The notes below the pieces were generated by a model. It was not told the DNA's origin, made no database searches, and saw only the letters and a list, made by a program, of their open reading frames with translations. DNA of 18,875 nt, from contig JAEWPB010000186.1 in assembly GCA_023399465.1 (NCBI GenBank), forward strand, positions 1 through 18,875. The letters run 5' to 3'. The number at the start of each line of letters is the position of its first letter. Position 1 is the first letter of the stretch. Made by a program: the position numbers and the translations under genes. The DNA is from Pseudomonadota bacterium (GTDB taxonomy: Bacteria > Pseudomonadota > Alphaproteobacteria > Rhizobiales > Rhizobiaceae). Below, one piece after another: positions 1 through 8,314 of this stretch.

Positions 1-41
1 CCGAACTGGTGGCGAGCCTCAAGTCCGCCGGCGTGCTTTAA
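1..41 (+). CDS. etfB: Electron transfer flavoprotein subunit beta, 3' end only
   Basis: Only the last 12 codons and the TAA stop are inside the window, in the frame that begins at base 3, reading ELVASLKSAGVL. That ending, 24 bp before etfA, fits the C-terminus of the ETF beta subunit of alphaproteobacteria. EtfB pairs with EtfA to form the soluble FAD/AMP heterodimer that carries electrons from acyl-CoA and other flavin dehydrogenases to ETF:ubiquinone oxidoreductase. The call rests mainly on gene order (etfB-etfA is the standard arrangement), because so little sequence is visible. Confidence 0.8.
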   Translation, partial: ELVASLKSAGVL

Positions 42-65
42 ACTCAAGGCAAAAGGAACAGACAA

Positions 66-995
66 ATGGCTATTCTTCTGATTGCCGAACACGACAACGC
101 GACCCTTTCGGACCAGACCGCCAAAGCGCTTTCTGCGGCCTCCAAGATCGGCAGCGACGTCGACGTGCTGGTGGCGGGCAAGGGCGCGCAGGCTGCAGCC
201 GATGCAGCAGGTAAGCTGGCCGGCGTTCGCAAGGTGCTTCTGGCCGAGGCCGACGAACTGGCCGAGCGCCTCGCCGAGCCGCTCGCCGCCCTCGTCGTCA
301 AGCTCGCCGACGGCTACGACACGATCATCGCGCCGGCCACCACGATGGCCAAGAACGTGATGCCGCGCGTTGCCGCGCTCCTCGACGTCATGCAGCTTTC
401 CGACATCGTCGAGGTCGTCTCTGCCGACACGTTCAAGCGCCCGATCTATGCCGGCAACGCGATCCAGACCGTGCAGTCGACCGACGCCAAGCGCGTGATC
501 ACCGTCCGCACCGCCTCGTTCCAGGCGGCCGGCGAAGGCGGCTCTGCTTCGGTCGAAAGCGTTTCGGCAGCCGACAATCCCGGTCTGTCGACCTTCGTCG
601 AGAACCGCATCGCCGCCTCCGACCGTCCCGAACTGACCTCGGCGAAGATCATCATCTCGGGTGGCCGTGCGCTGGGTTCGAAGGAAAAGTTCGAGGAGGT
701 CATGCTGCCGATCGCCGACAAGCTCGGCGCGGCTGTCGGCGCCAGCCGCGCTGCCGTCGATGCCGGCTACGCGCCGAACGACTGGCAGGTCGGCCAGACC
801 GGCAAGGTCGTCGCTCCCGAACTCTACATCGCCGCCGGCATCTCCGGCGCGATCCAGCACCTGGCCGGCATGAAGGACTCCAAGGTCATCGTCGCCATCA
901 ACAAGGACGAGGAAGCGCCGATCTTCCAGGTCGCCGACTACGGCCTCGTCGGCGATCTCTTCGACATCCTGCCGGAACTCGAAAAGGCGCTTTGA
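66..995 (+). CDS. etfA: Electron transfer flavoprotein subunit alpha
   Basis: This is the 309-aa FAD-binding subunit of ETF, which accepts electrons from cytoplasmic flavin dehydrogenases and delivers them to the quinone pool through ETF-QO. The N-terminal ETF domain begins MAILLIAEHDNATL. The C-terminal FAD domain carries the family signature LYIAAGISGAIQH (residues 253-265), followed by SKVIVAINKDEEAPIF (272-287). Length matches the family (about 310 aa). The ATG at 66 is preceded by an AAAAGGAA ribosome binding site, and the gene lies 24 bp after etfB, so they form one transcript. A GC-rich hairpin just after the stop probably ends the unit. Nothing is truncated or unusual. Confidence 0.97.
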   Translation: MAILLIAEHDNATLSDQTAKALSAASKIGSDVDVLVAGKGAQAAADAAGKLAGVRKVLLAEADELAERLAEPLAALVVKLADGYDTIIAPATTMAKNVMPRVAALLDVMQLSDIVEVVSADTFKRPIYAGNAIQTVQSTDAKRVITVRTASFQAAGEGGSASVESVSAADNPGLSTFVENRIAASDRPELTSAKIIISGGRALGSKEKFEEVMLPIADKLGAAVGASRAAVDAGYAPNDWQVGQTGKVVAPELYIAAGISGAIQHLAGMKDSKVIVAINKDEEAPIFQVADYGLVGDLFDILPELEKAL

Positions 996-1008
996 GGTTT
1001 CAAGGAAG

Positions 1009-1035
1009 AGCCGCCGGCATGGACCGGCGGCTTTC
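1009..1035 (+). terminator. Hairpin terminator of the etfBA unit
   Basis: A perfect 9-bp stem, AGCCGCCGG (1009-1017) with CCGGCGGCT (1024-1032), closes a 6-nt loop (CATGGA) and runs into TTTC. It lies 14 bp after the etfA stop, between convergent genes. The U-tract is short, so it is a modest intrinsic terminator. It may also slow transcripts of the opposing oxidoreductase, although that side has no T-run. Confidence 0.65.
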
Positions 1036-1057
1036 ACATGAATGTCTTCCGGATGAG

Positions 1058-2389
1058 CTATACGCCGGAAATCAGTTCGATCTTGGATCCGTCGCTGAAC
1101 CGGCTGAACCGGAACGGCGTCGGATCGACCACCGGTGCTGTGCCGGTGACGATATCTGCCATCAACCGGCCTGCAGCCGGACCGATGCCGAAACCGTGCC
1201 CGGAAAAGCCCGTCGCGATGTGGAAGCCCGGTATGGCGTCGATTGCGGATATCACCGGCACGGCGTCCGGGGTGACGTCGATATAGCCGCCCCAGCGTTG
1301 CGCGATTTCGGCTTTTTCGAAGGACGGGATCGCCTTTTTCAGTTCGGACAGTGCGCTGTCGGTGATCTTGGTGGCCGGTTTCGGGTCGAGTACCCGGCAA
1401 TATTCGAACGGGCTTGCTTCATCCATTTCCCAATGGTCCGGGATGCGCGCCTCGTCGAAGAAGCGGGCACCGAGGCGGAACTTCAGGCTTCGCCATTCCG
1501 AGGTGAGGGCGGGGAGGAACGCACGCGCATAGCGGAACGACTTCGGCACGATGTCGACGACGTTTTCGGTGCCGTTGGCGATGGTGTAGCCGCCGTCCTG
1601 ACGCTTGCGGAAGGCGAACTTGCTGGTCCACATCGTCGCCTCCGGCGCGCCGGCGAGCGGCTTGGTGCGAAGCACCGAGTTCAGCACCTTCAGCTGGGGT
1701 AACTCGATGCCCAGCCGTCCGGAAAACAGGCTCGACCAGGCGCCGCCCGCCAGCACGACCGCCTGACAGGCGATCGGCCCGCGTTCGGTGATCACTCCTG
1801 AAACGGCCCCGGCGGAGGTCTCGATGCCGCGAACGGCGCACTCGGTGAGGACTGCAGCACCCCGCTCGCGCGCCGCCTCGGCGATGGCGGGTGCGGCCTT
1901 CTGCGGTTCGGCGCGGCCGTCTTCAGGCGTGTAGAGCCCGCCGCGCGCGTTGAGCCGGTTGCCGGGGAAGAGCTGGTTGTACTCGGCACTGCCGATCATC
2001 CTGGACTGAAGCTGATAGCCGTCGAGGTTTCGCAGCCACTGCTCCTTCTCGGCATATTCGGCCTCGTCCTTGCAACTGAAGACGATGCCCGAGCGGTGGT
2101 AGCCGGTGTCGCGCCCGATCCGCTCATCGAGTGTTGACCAGATTTTCAGCGCTTCTGCCATCAGCGGCACCTCGCGTGGATCGCGCACAGTGATACGCAC
2201 CCAGCCCCAGTTGCGGCTCGACTGTTCCTGGCCGATGCCCCCCTTTTCGCACAGCGCCACGCGCAAGCCACGCTCCGCGAGTTCCAGCGCGGTCGAGGTG
2301 CCGATGATGCCGCCGCCGATCACGACGACATCGACTGCATGCGGGAGTTCCGCGTCACCATGGACCGGTACGACATAGGGGCCTGGCAT
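1058..2389 (-). CDS. FAD-dependent oxidoreductase, DAO (glycine/D-amino acid oxidase) family
   Basis: A 443-aa flavoprotein of the DadA/sarcosine-oxidase/glycine-oxidase superfamily, which oxidises secondary or primary amines of amino-acid-like substrates. The Rossmann dinucleotide motif GGGIIG (residues 25-30) sits in VVVIGGGIIGTSTALELAERG, with the ribose-binding acid E48 after the second strand, then SSRNWGWVR, typical of this clade. The C-terminal flavin-contacting segment reads GFHIATGFSGHGFGIGPAAG. There is no signal peptide or membrane helix, so it is cytoplasmic. The ATG at 2389 follows AAGGAAA at good spacing. It converges with etfA and diverges from the exonuclease gene. Some relatives (sarcosine and dimethylglycine dehydrogenases) pass electrons to ETF, so the neighbourhood is suggestive, but the substrate cannot be read from sequence. 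Confidence 0.85.
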   Translation of the reverse strand: MPGPYVVPVHGDAELPHAVDVVVIGGGIIGTSTALELAERGLRVALCEKGGIGQEQSSRNWGWVRITVRDPREVPLMAEALKIWSTLDERIGRDTGYHRSGIVFSCKDEAEYAEKEQWLRNLDGYQLQSRMIGSAEYNQLFPGNRLNARGGLYTPEDGRAEPQKAAPAIAEAARERGAAVLTECAVRGIETSAGAVSGVITERGPIACQAVVLAGGAWSSLFSGRLGIELPQLKVLNSVLRTKPLAGAPEATMWTSKFAFRKRQDGGYTIANGTENVVDIVPKSFRYARAFLPALTSEWRSLKFRLGARFFDEARIPDHWEMDEASPFEYCRVLDPKPATKITDSALSELKKAIPSFEKAEIAQRWGGYIDVTPDAVPVISAIDAIPGFHIATGFSGHGFGIGPAAGRLMADIVTGTAPVVDPTPFRFSRFSDGSKIELISGV

Positions 2390-2546
2390 GTGATTTCCTT
2401 ACTGAAGCAAGAGGTGGATCCGCGCGAATGGCGTTCGGGGAGGGGAGGATACGAATATCGCCTTCGTCCTGTTTTGTCAGCTCCCACCTTCGGTTCCGAC
2501 GGGCGGCTCCGGGGGACGGCTCCGACAGGGCAATCCACCACGGGTG

Positions 2547-2583
2547 CTGGCAAGCGCTCGGAAATCCACTATCTTGCGAAACA
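2547..2583 (+). promoter_or_regulatory. Candidate promoter giving a leaderless exonuclease-ligase mRNA
   Basis: A -35-like CTGGCA (2547-2552) and a -10-like TATCTT (2570-2575) are separated by 17 bp. Each matches four of six consensus positions. The expected transcription start, about 7 nt after the -10 box, falls on the ATG at 2583 itself. No Shine-Dalgarno sequence precedes that ATG, which fits a leaderless message. This is a pattern-based guess only. Confidence 0.3.
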
Positions 2584-3596
2584 TGAAGCCCGACCAGCTG
2601 CTGCATCCGGCGCCCGCCGGTCTCTATTGCCCTTTCGGGGATTTCCATATCGATCCGGTGCGGCCGGTGGAACGGGCGCTGATTACCCATGGCCATTCCG
2701 ATCATGCCCGGGCGGGTCACGGGGCGGTGCTGGCGACGGCCGAGACGCTCGATATCATGGCACTGCGCTATGGTCCGGATTTTTGCGGGCAGGCCCAGCC
2801 GGTGAAATATGGTGAGCGCATCGAGATCTGTGGTGCCAGCGTCATGTTCCACCCTGCGGGCCATGTACTTGGGTCGGCCCAGATCGCGGTGGAGAGGAGC
2901 GGGCTGCGTATCGTGGCATCAGGGGACTACAAGCGCGGCATCGATCCGACCTGCACGCCCTTTGAACCGGTCGCCTGCGACGTTTTTATCACCGAGGCTA
3001 CGTTCGGTCTTCCGGTCTTCCATCATCCCGACCCGAAGGCGGAAATCGCCAAGCTCCTGACATCGATGGCGCAGTTTCCCGAGCGCACGCACCTTGTCGG
3101 TGCCTATTCGCTGGGCAAGGCGCAAAGGGTCATCCGCCTGATCCGCGATGCCGGGTACCCCGACCCGATTTATATCCATGGTGCGCTGGAAAAGTTGTGC
3201 GACTACTACTACGTCAGCCGCGGCGTCGATCTTGGTGAGTTACGGCCGGCGACGATCGACAACAGTGATCCGGCTGCCTTCCGCGGTGCGGTCATCGTTG
3301 GCCCGCCCTCGGCCTTCCAGGAGCGCTGGGCGCGGCGTTTCAACGAACCGCTGGTCGCCTTCGCGTCCGGCTGGATGCTGATCCGCCAACGGGCAAAACA
3401 GGGCGGCGTCGAGTTGCCGCTGGTGATCTCCGACCACTGCGACTGGCCGGAACTGACCGCGACGATCCGCGAACTGGCGCCGTCCGAAGTCTGGGTTACC
3501 CATGGCCGCGAGGAGGCCCTGGTGCGCTGGTGCGAGCTCTCAGGGGTCGCTGCGCGGCCCCTGCATCTGGTCGGTTATGAAGACGAGGAGGATTGA
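2583..3596 (+). CDS. Ligase-associated DNA exonuclease, metallo-beta-lactamase fold
   Basis: A 337-aa nuclease of the MBL/beta-CASP type that accompanies bacterial ATP-dependent DNA ligases (the Exo of the Lhr-MPE-Exo-Lig set). It is thought to trim DNA ends in repair. The metal site is visible: HGHSDH (residues 36-41), GHVLGS with H94, SGDYKRG with D115, and later histidines in DHCDW (284-288) and THGRE (306-310). Length fits the family (about 330-340). I chose ATG 2583 because homologues begin close to DQLLHPAPAGLYCPFGDF. The frame opens at a GTG at 2544, but those 13 extra residues look non-coding. It is followed 6 bp later by the ligase, with GAGGAGGA at its 3' end acting as the ligase ribosome binding site, so the two are co-translated. 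Confidence 0.92.
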   Translation: MKPDQLLHPAPAGLYCPFGDFHIDPVRPVERALITHGHSDHARAGHGAVLATAETLDIMALRYGPDFCGQAQPVKYGERIEICGASVMFHPAGHVLGSAQIAVERSGLRIVASGDYKRGIDPTCTPFEPVACDVFITEATFGLPVFHHPDPKAEIAKLLTSMAQFPERTHLVGAYSLGKAQRVIRLIRDAGYPDPIYIHGALEKLCDYYYVSRGVDLGELRPATIDNSDPAAFRGAVIVGPPSAFQERWARRFNEPLVAFASGWMLIRQRAKQGGVELPLVISDHCDWPELTATIRELAPSEVWVTHGREEALVRWCELSGVAARPLHLVGYEDEED

Positions 3597-3602
3597 GGCA
3601 CG

Positions 3603-5225
3603 ATGCAGGCCTTCGCCACGCTCCTCGACCGTCTCGTGCTGACGCCTTCGCGCAACGGCAAGCTGAAGCTGCTGAGCGATTATTTTCGTGCCACCCCGGA
3701 TCCCGACCGCGGCTACGGTCTGGCTGCGATCGCCGGGACGCTGGAACTCGCGAGCGTCAAGCCGGCAATGCTGCGCGAACTCACCCTGGAGCGGATGGAC
3801 GAGGTGCTGTTTCGCTATTCCTACGACTATGTCGGCGATCTTGCGGAAACGATCTCGCTGGTCTGGGACCAGGACCGCAAGGAACTCAGGACCGGCGAGG
3901 ATCAGCCGCGCCTTGGCGCGGTGGTAACGCGGATGAATTCGCTGGGGCGCACCGAGGTGCGGACGGCGGTGCGCGACCTGCTCGACCGGCTCGATACGTC
4001 GTCCCGTTTCGCTTTCCTGAAACTCGTAACGGGCGGCTTGCGCATTGGCGTTTCAGCGCGGCTCGCCAAGCAGGCGCTTGCCGATTTCGGCGGCAAGGAC
4101 ATCGCCGAGATCGAAACGCTCTGGCATGGCCTCGCTCCGCCCTATGAGTCGCTCTTTGCCTGGCTCGAAGGACGCGGCGACCGCCCGGCGCTGGCGACCC
4201 CGGCGATCTTTCATTCCGTCATGCTCGCCAACCCGGTCGGAGAGGGCGATCTCGATCAGCTCGATCCGGCCGAATTCGCCGCCGAATGGAAATGGGACGG
4301 TATCCGCGTGCAGCTGTCGCGCTCGGGCGACACGCGCAGGCTCTATTCGCGCTCGGGCGACGATATTTCCGCGGCCTTTCCCGATGTTGTCGCAGCGATC
4401 AGCTTCGAGGGCGTCGTCGACGGCGAACTCCTGATCGGCGGCACGGCGCGGACGAACAGCCCGACCCGCACCTTTTCCGACCTGCAGCAGCGCCTGAACA
4501 GGAAGACCGTGAATGCACGGATGCTGGAGGAGTATCCGGCTTTCGTGCGGACCTATGACCTGCTCTTTTCCGGTGAACACGACGTTCGCGCGGAAAGCTA
4601 TTTGGCGCGCCGGGATCGTCTGGCCGACATCATCGGACCGGCGCCGCACGACCGTTTCGACCTGTCGCCGCTGGTGCCGTTTTCATCCTGGAGCGAGCTC
4701 GAGAAGCTTCGCACCGAGCCGCCCGAGCCCGTGATCGAGGGGGTGATGATCAAGCGCCTCGACAGTTCCTACCAGGCAGGACGGATGAAAGGGCCGTGGT
4801 TCAAGTGGAAGCGCGACCCGTTCAATGTCGATGCGGTGATGATGTATGCCCAGCGGGGCCACGGCAAACGCTCGAGCTACTACTCGGATTTCACCTTCGG
4901 CGTCTGGACGGAAGGCCCGGAGGGCGACATGCTGGTGCCGGTCGGCAAGGCCTATTTCGGCTTCACCGATGCGGAACTGGATGTGCTCGACCGTTTCGTG
5001 CGCAACAACACGGTGGACCGTTTCGGGCCGGTCCGGGCGGTGCGCGCCGAGCCGGATTTCGGTTTCGTGCTGGAAGTGGCCTTCGACGGCATCAACCGCT
5101 CGACCCGCCACAAGTCGGGCGTTGCCATGCGCTTTCCCCGCATTTCTCGGCTACGACCGGACAAGCTCCCGCGCGATGCCGACCGGCTGGAGACATTGAT
5201 GGCGATCGCCGAACCTGCGGCCTGA
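3603..5225 (+). CDS. ATP-dependent DNA ligase (ligase-associated repair family)
   Basis: A 540-aa ligase that seals nicks using ATP through a covalent enzyme-AMP intermediate. It is distinct from the essential NAD-dependent LigA and is presumed to act in repair. An N-terminal DNA-binding domain (about 1-200) is followed by the nucleotidyltransferase core with motif I EWKWDGIR (228-235, nucleophile K230), motif III VVDGELLI (271-278), motif IV EGVMIK (379-384) and motif V WFKWK (399-403), then an OB-fold domain to the end. There is no LigD-type polymerase or phosphoesterase domain. The ATG at 3603 lies 6 bp after the exonuclease stop, behind GAGGAGGA. All catalytic motifs are intact and the length is normal for the family. 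Confidence 0.95.
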   Translation: MQAFATLLDRLVLTPSRNGKLKLLSDYFRATPDPDRGYGLAAIAGTLELASVKPAMLRELTLERMDEVLFRYSYDYVGDLAETISLVWDQDRKELRTGEDQPRLGAVVTRMNSLGRTEVRTAVRDLLDRLDTSSRFAFLKLVTGGLRIGVSARLAKQALADFGGKDIAEIETLWHGLAPPYESLFAWLEGRGDRPALATPAIFHSVMLANPVGEGDLDQLDPAEFAAEWKWDGIRVQLSRSGDTRRLYSRSGDDISAAFPDVVAAISFEGVVDGELLIGGTARTNSPTRTFSDLQQRLNRKTVNARMLEEYPAFVRTYDLLFSGEHDVRAESYLARRDRLADIIGPAPHDRFDLSPLVPFSSWSELEKLRTEPPEPVIEGVMIKRLDSSYQAGRMKGPWFKWKRDPFNVDAVMMYAQRGHGKRSSYYSDFTFGVWTEGPEGDMLVPVGKAYFGFTDAELDVLDRFVRNNTVDRFGPVRAVRAEPDFGFVLEVAFDGINRSTRHKSGVAMRFPRISRLRPDKLPRDADRLETLMAIAEPAA

Positions 5226-5307
5226 ACACGGGAAGGCGGCACTTCGGTACTTGATGGCGGACGCAAGATCGGCAAACTGCATCAGTCATCGAAAAGCGAG
5301 GGGGATC

Positions 5308-6789
5308 ATGAACACCACAGGGCAGGTGCCGCACACCGCGGGTGAACCGGGACAGGCGGAGCGCGTTCGCAAGGACGATCCGGAACGTGCCTATACCGTG
5401 CTGATCGCCGACCTCGTCGGCCTGCGTTTCGGTGCAGACGGCACGCCGGACCACAGCGAAGCGGAGGCCTACATCGTAGAGAAGGGCGGCGTCTTCCATC
5501 TCGGGCCGGTCGGAGACCGCGAGAGCCTGGAAAAAGGGCGCATTCATTTCTTCTATCAGCCCGACCTCAGTACCGAAGCGGAAATCCTGGCGCAAACCGG
5601 CGAGGGACAGTACGACGCGCTGATCGCGGCTGCGACCTTCATCCCGAAGGAAGCGGTGTTTCCGCTTGGCGGCGTGCGCATCGGTGCCGGCACCGGCAAC
5701 ATGGGATCGGCTTCCTGGGGCGGCGGCAATGGCGAGGGCGGTGTGGCGCCGCTGATGAACACGCCAGGCATCAACAGCCGCGCGACCGCGCAGATGGCGA
5801 TGAAGGCGTTGCTGAAGGTTCTGCCGGACCTGCCGGTCGACAGGCTCCACCGCATGGTCGCGAGCGGCGACTTCGACACCGGCCGGCAGCTTAAGGATTT
5901 CCCGACCGCCAAGCTCGAAGGGCGGAAGATGGCAGTACTCGGCTACGGCAATATCGGCCGAGAGGTAGCCAAGCTCGCGCGCGCCTTCGGCATGCGGGTT
6001 GCGATCTATGCCCGCGACCGGCACAGGGAATGGATCGAGGCGGAAGGCTTCGATTATGCGGCAACTCCGGTCGCGGCGGCTTCGGGTGCCGACGCCCTGT
6101 CCGTGCATATCGGTCTCGGCAGGCTCGATGCCGCGACCGGCGTCTACTCCAATGCCAGGACGGTCGATGCTGAAGTACTGGCGGCGATGAACGATGGCGC
6201 GGTACTGATCAATTACGACCGCGGCGAGGTTGTCGATGTTGCCGCGCTCGATGCGGCGCTGTTGTCGGGCAAGATCGCGCACGCGGCCATCGACGCCGAT
6301 CTTTTCAAGGATGCGGTAACCGGTCGGCTGAGCGGCCCGATGCTGCCCTACCTCGATCTCGTCGAGCGCCACAGCGGGCGTCTCGAACTGCTGCCGCATG
6401 CGGCGGCCGATACCGATCATCCCTCCCGGGTGGCAGGCGCAAAGCAGGCCATCGACCAGATCTTCGATGTCATCCGCTTCAGGACGGTGACCAACCTCAA
6501 GGGCGACCTTCCGGAAGGCTTTGTTTCCGCGGGCACGCGGACGTCGGCAGGGATCGGCAGGGTCACGAGGCAGACGGTTGCCGAGCTTGCCGGCAAGCCC
6601 GAACTGTTGTCGGAACTGTGCGAAGTCTCGGAGAAGGTCGCGACCGTCCTGAAGGCGCTTGCCTCCGTCACGGACACGCGCGAACGGGATCGGATCATCG
6701 AACGCGATACTGCAATGCTGGTGAAAAATGCCAACCGGCAGCGGGTGCTGATGGAAAAACTCGGCCTTTACGGGCCGGCCGAAGAGTGA
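5308..6789 (+). CDS. Atypical NAD-dependent D-2-hydroxyacid dehydrogenase-like protein
   Basis: A 493-aa protein whose middle third is the NAD-binding domain of the D-2-hydroxyacid dehydrogenase/phosphoglycerate dehydrogenase family: MAVLGYGNIGREVAKLARAF with GYGNIG at 212-217, then INYDRGEVVDVAALDAAL (301-318), where R305 matches the catalytic Arg, and LLPHAA (361-366), where H364 matches the catalytic His. The usual catalytic Glu, found in the VFxxEP loop, is replaced here by ADLFKD (330-335). About 100 C-terminal residues (390-493) are helical and charged, with no ACT domain seen. The start at 5308 is preceded by GCGAGGGGG; an upstream in-frame ATG at 5251 looks less likely. It lies 82 bp after the ligase, so co-transcription is possible. 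Reaction and substrate are unknown. Confidence 0.75.
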   Translation: MNTTGQVPHTAGEPGQAERVRKDDPERAYTVLIADLVGLRFGADGTPDHSEAEAYIVEKGGVFHLGPVGDRESLEKGRIHFFYQPDLSTEAEILAQTGEGQYDALIAAATFIPKEAVFPLGGVRIGAGTGNMGSASWGGGNGEGGVAPLMNTPGINSRATAQMAMKALLKVLPDLPVDRLHRMVASGDFDTGRQLKDFPTAKLEGRKMAVLGYGNIGREVAKLARAFGMRVAIYARDRHREWIEAEGFDYAATPVAAASGADALSVHIGLGRLDAATGVYSNARTVDAEVLAAMNDGAVLINYDRGEVVDVAALDAALLSGKIAHAAIDADLFKDAVTGRLSGPMLPYLDLVERHSGRLELLPHAAADTDHPSRVAGAKQAIDQIFDVIRFRTVTNLKGDLPEGFVSAGTRTSAGIGRVTRQTVAELAGKPELLSELCEVSEKVATVLKALASVTDTRERDRIIERDTAMLVKNANRQRVLMEKLGLYGPAEE

Positions 6790-6822
6790 CGGGCAACCAC
6801 CGCAATACGCGGTGATTGCCCG
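6790..6822. terminator. Hairpin between convergent genes
   Basis: Two stacked stems, CGGGCAA with TTGCCCG and CACCGC with GCGGTG, are separated by one C/A mismatch and closed by a short AATAC-type loop. The hairpin begins immediately after the dehydrogenase stop codon and ends 7 bp before the stop of the opposing transporter. No T-run follows on either strand, so it could act weakly in both directions or stabilise the 3' ends. Confidence 0.5.
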
Positions 6823-6829
6823 CCCCGGT

Positions 6830-8167
6830 TCAGGTGTCGAGCGTTTCCAGCCTCTTGCTGAAGGCAAGGGCCACGAGCGTGCAGATCGCGCCCGACAGCA
6901 GATAGTATCCCGCAAAACGCAGGCCGAACGAACTCGAGAAAAACAGCGCCACGAAGGGCGCGAAGCCGGCGCCGATCAGCCAAGCCAGGTCCGATGTCAT
7001 TGCGGCGCCGCTATAGCGGTAGACCTTGCCGAAACGCGAGGCGAGCGCCCCCGCGGCCTGGCCGAAGGACAGCCCGAGAAGGCTGAAGCCGATGATAACG
7101 AAGGCAAGACGACCCATCGCGCCGGCGTCGAGCAGGTGCGGCACGGCGAAACTGAACATGGCGATCAGCACGGCACAGAAAGCAAGCTGCTCGCGCCGAC
7201 CGATGCGGTCCGCGAGATAGCCGGAGGCGACGATCCCGCCGATGCAGAACAGCGCGCCAATCATCTCGACGATCATGAAGCCGCCGGGCGAAACCTCGCC
7301 GTAAAGCGTGACCCAACTCAACGGGAACACCGTGACGAGATGGAAGAGGGCGTAGGACGCCAGCGGCACGAAGGCGCCGATCAGCACGTCGCGACCGTGG
7401 AGCCGCAGCAACTGCAGCAGATAGACCGGCTGCAGTTCATGGCGCTCGAGCAGGGTGCCGAATTCCGGCGTGGCGACGAGGCGGAGCCGCGCAAACAGGG
7501 CCACCACGTTGATGGCGAAGGCGCAGAAGAACGGGTAGCGCCAGCCCCAGCTGAGGAAATCCTCCTCTGAGAGGTTCATCACGAAAAAGGTGAACAGGCT
7601 GCTTGCCAGGATGAAGCCGAGCGGCGCGCCCAGCTGCGGGATCATCGCGTACCATCCCCGGCGATTGGCAGGCGCATTGAGCGCGAGCAGGGAAGCCAGC
7701 CCATCCCAGGCGCCGCCGAGCGCCAGACCCTGGCCGATGCGGAAGGCGCAGAGAAGAACGATCGACAGGGTGCCGATTTGGGCATATCCCGGCAGGAAGC
7801 TGATGGCCGCGGTCGAACCGCCGAGCAGGAACATCGCAATGGTCAGCTTGACGCCGCGGCCATGCCGCCGGTCGATGGCCATGAAGATCGCTGACCCCAC
7901 CGGGCGCGCGACAAATGCCAGCGCGAAAACCAGGAACGAATAGAGCGTCGCCGACAGCGGATCGGCAAACGGAAAGATCAGTCTTGGAAAGACGAGCACG
8001 GATCCGATGCCGTAGACGAAAAAGTCGAAAAACTCGGATGTCCGGCCGATGACGACGCCGAAGGCGATGTTGCCCGGGGCGACCGGCTGGTCGGCGTGAA
8101 TCTTGCGCGCGTCGTGCTCGAGGCCCGATGAACGCGGCTCGAAAGAGCTGCTGGATAAGCTCGTCAT
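6830..8167 (-). CDS. MFS transporter, metabolite:H+ symporter (MHS) type
   Basis: A 445-aa inner-membrane protein with about 12 predicted membrane helices. MFS loop motifs are visible: DRRHGR (99-104) after helix 2, R143 with QG (146-147) in helix 4, and the repeat DRIGRRE (320-326) in the second half. The large N-terminal section through FDFFVYG and the overall pattern fit the MHS family, whose members import small carboxylates, betaines or similar solutes with protons. The GGE usual in helix 5 is GGAWDG (151-156) here, so the substrate is uncertain. ATG 8167 was chosen because AGGAGGAG lies 7-8 nt upstream; a start 14 codons further upstream has no such site. It is divergent from cyoA and convergent with the dehydrogenase. 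Confidence 0.85.
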   Translation of the reverse strand: MTSLSSSSFEPRSSGLEHDARKIHADQPVAPGNIAFGVVIGRTSEFFDFFVYGIGSVLVFPRLIFPFADPLSATLYSFLVFALAFVARPVGSAIFMAIDRRHGRGVKLTIAMFLLGGSTAAISFLPGYAQIGTLSIVLLCAFRIGQGLALGGAWDGLASLLALNAPANRRGWYAMIPQLGAPLGFILASSLFTFFVMNLSEEDFLSWGWRYPFFCAFAINVVALFARLRLVATPEFGTLLERHELQPVYLLQLLRLHGRDVLIGAFVPLASYALFHLVTVFPLSWVTLYGEVSPGGFMIVEMIGALFCIGGIVASGYLADRIGRREQLAFCAVLIAMFSFAVPHLLDAGAMGRLAFVIIGFSLLGLSFGQAAGALASRFGKVYRYSGAAMTSDLAWLIGAGFAPFVALFFSSSFGLRFAGYYLLSGAICTLVALAFSKRLETLDT

Positions 8168-8314
8168 GAATGTACTCCTCCTACGAGGGCGGACTACTCC
8201 CGTGCCCACCCCTGATCAGAGAGAGTTGATGAAAGCCGCGAAGATATCAAGGCTTGAATGGCTGCTGCGGAGGATTCTCCCCTTCGGTTGCGAGGTGAAT
8301 CCGATGCTACTTTT

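Noticed and set aside
992..1702. 236-codon plus-strand frame starting at the end of etfA
   Set aside because: Antisense to the DAO-family gene, crosses the terminator hairpin and has no recognisable domain.
2504..2524. Direct repeat CGGCTCCG twice, 13 bp apart, before the exonuclease
   Set aside because: Only 8 bp in GC-rich DNA and not tied to any promoter element; likely chance.
2544..2582. Upstream GTG start of the exonuclease
   Set aside because: The 13 added residues are not family-like and have no ribosome binding site; the ATG at 2583 gives the normal length.
5092..6915. 607-codon open frame on the minus strand over the dehydrogenase gene
   Set aside because: Same shadow effect of high third-position GC; composition is rich in Arg and His with no domain, and the opposite strand carries clear NAD-binding motifs.
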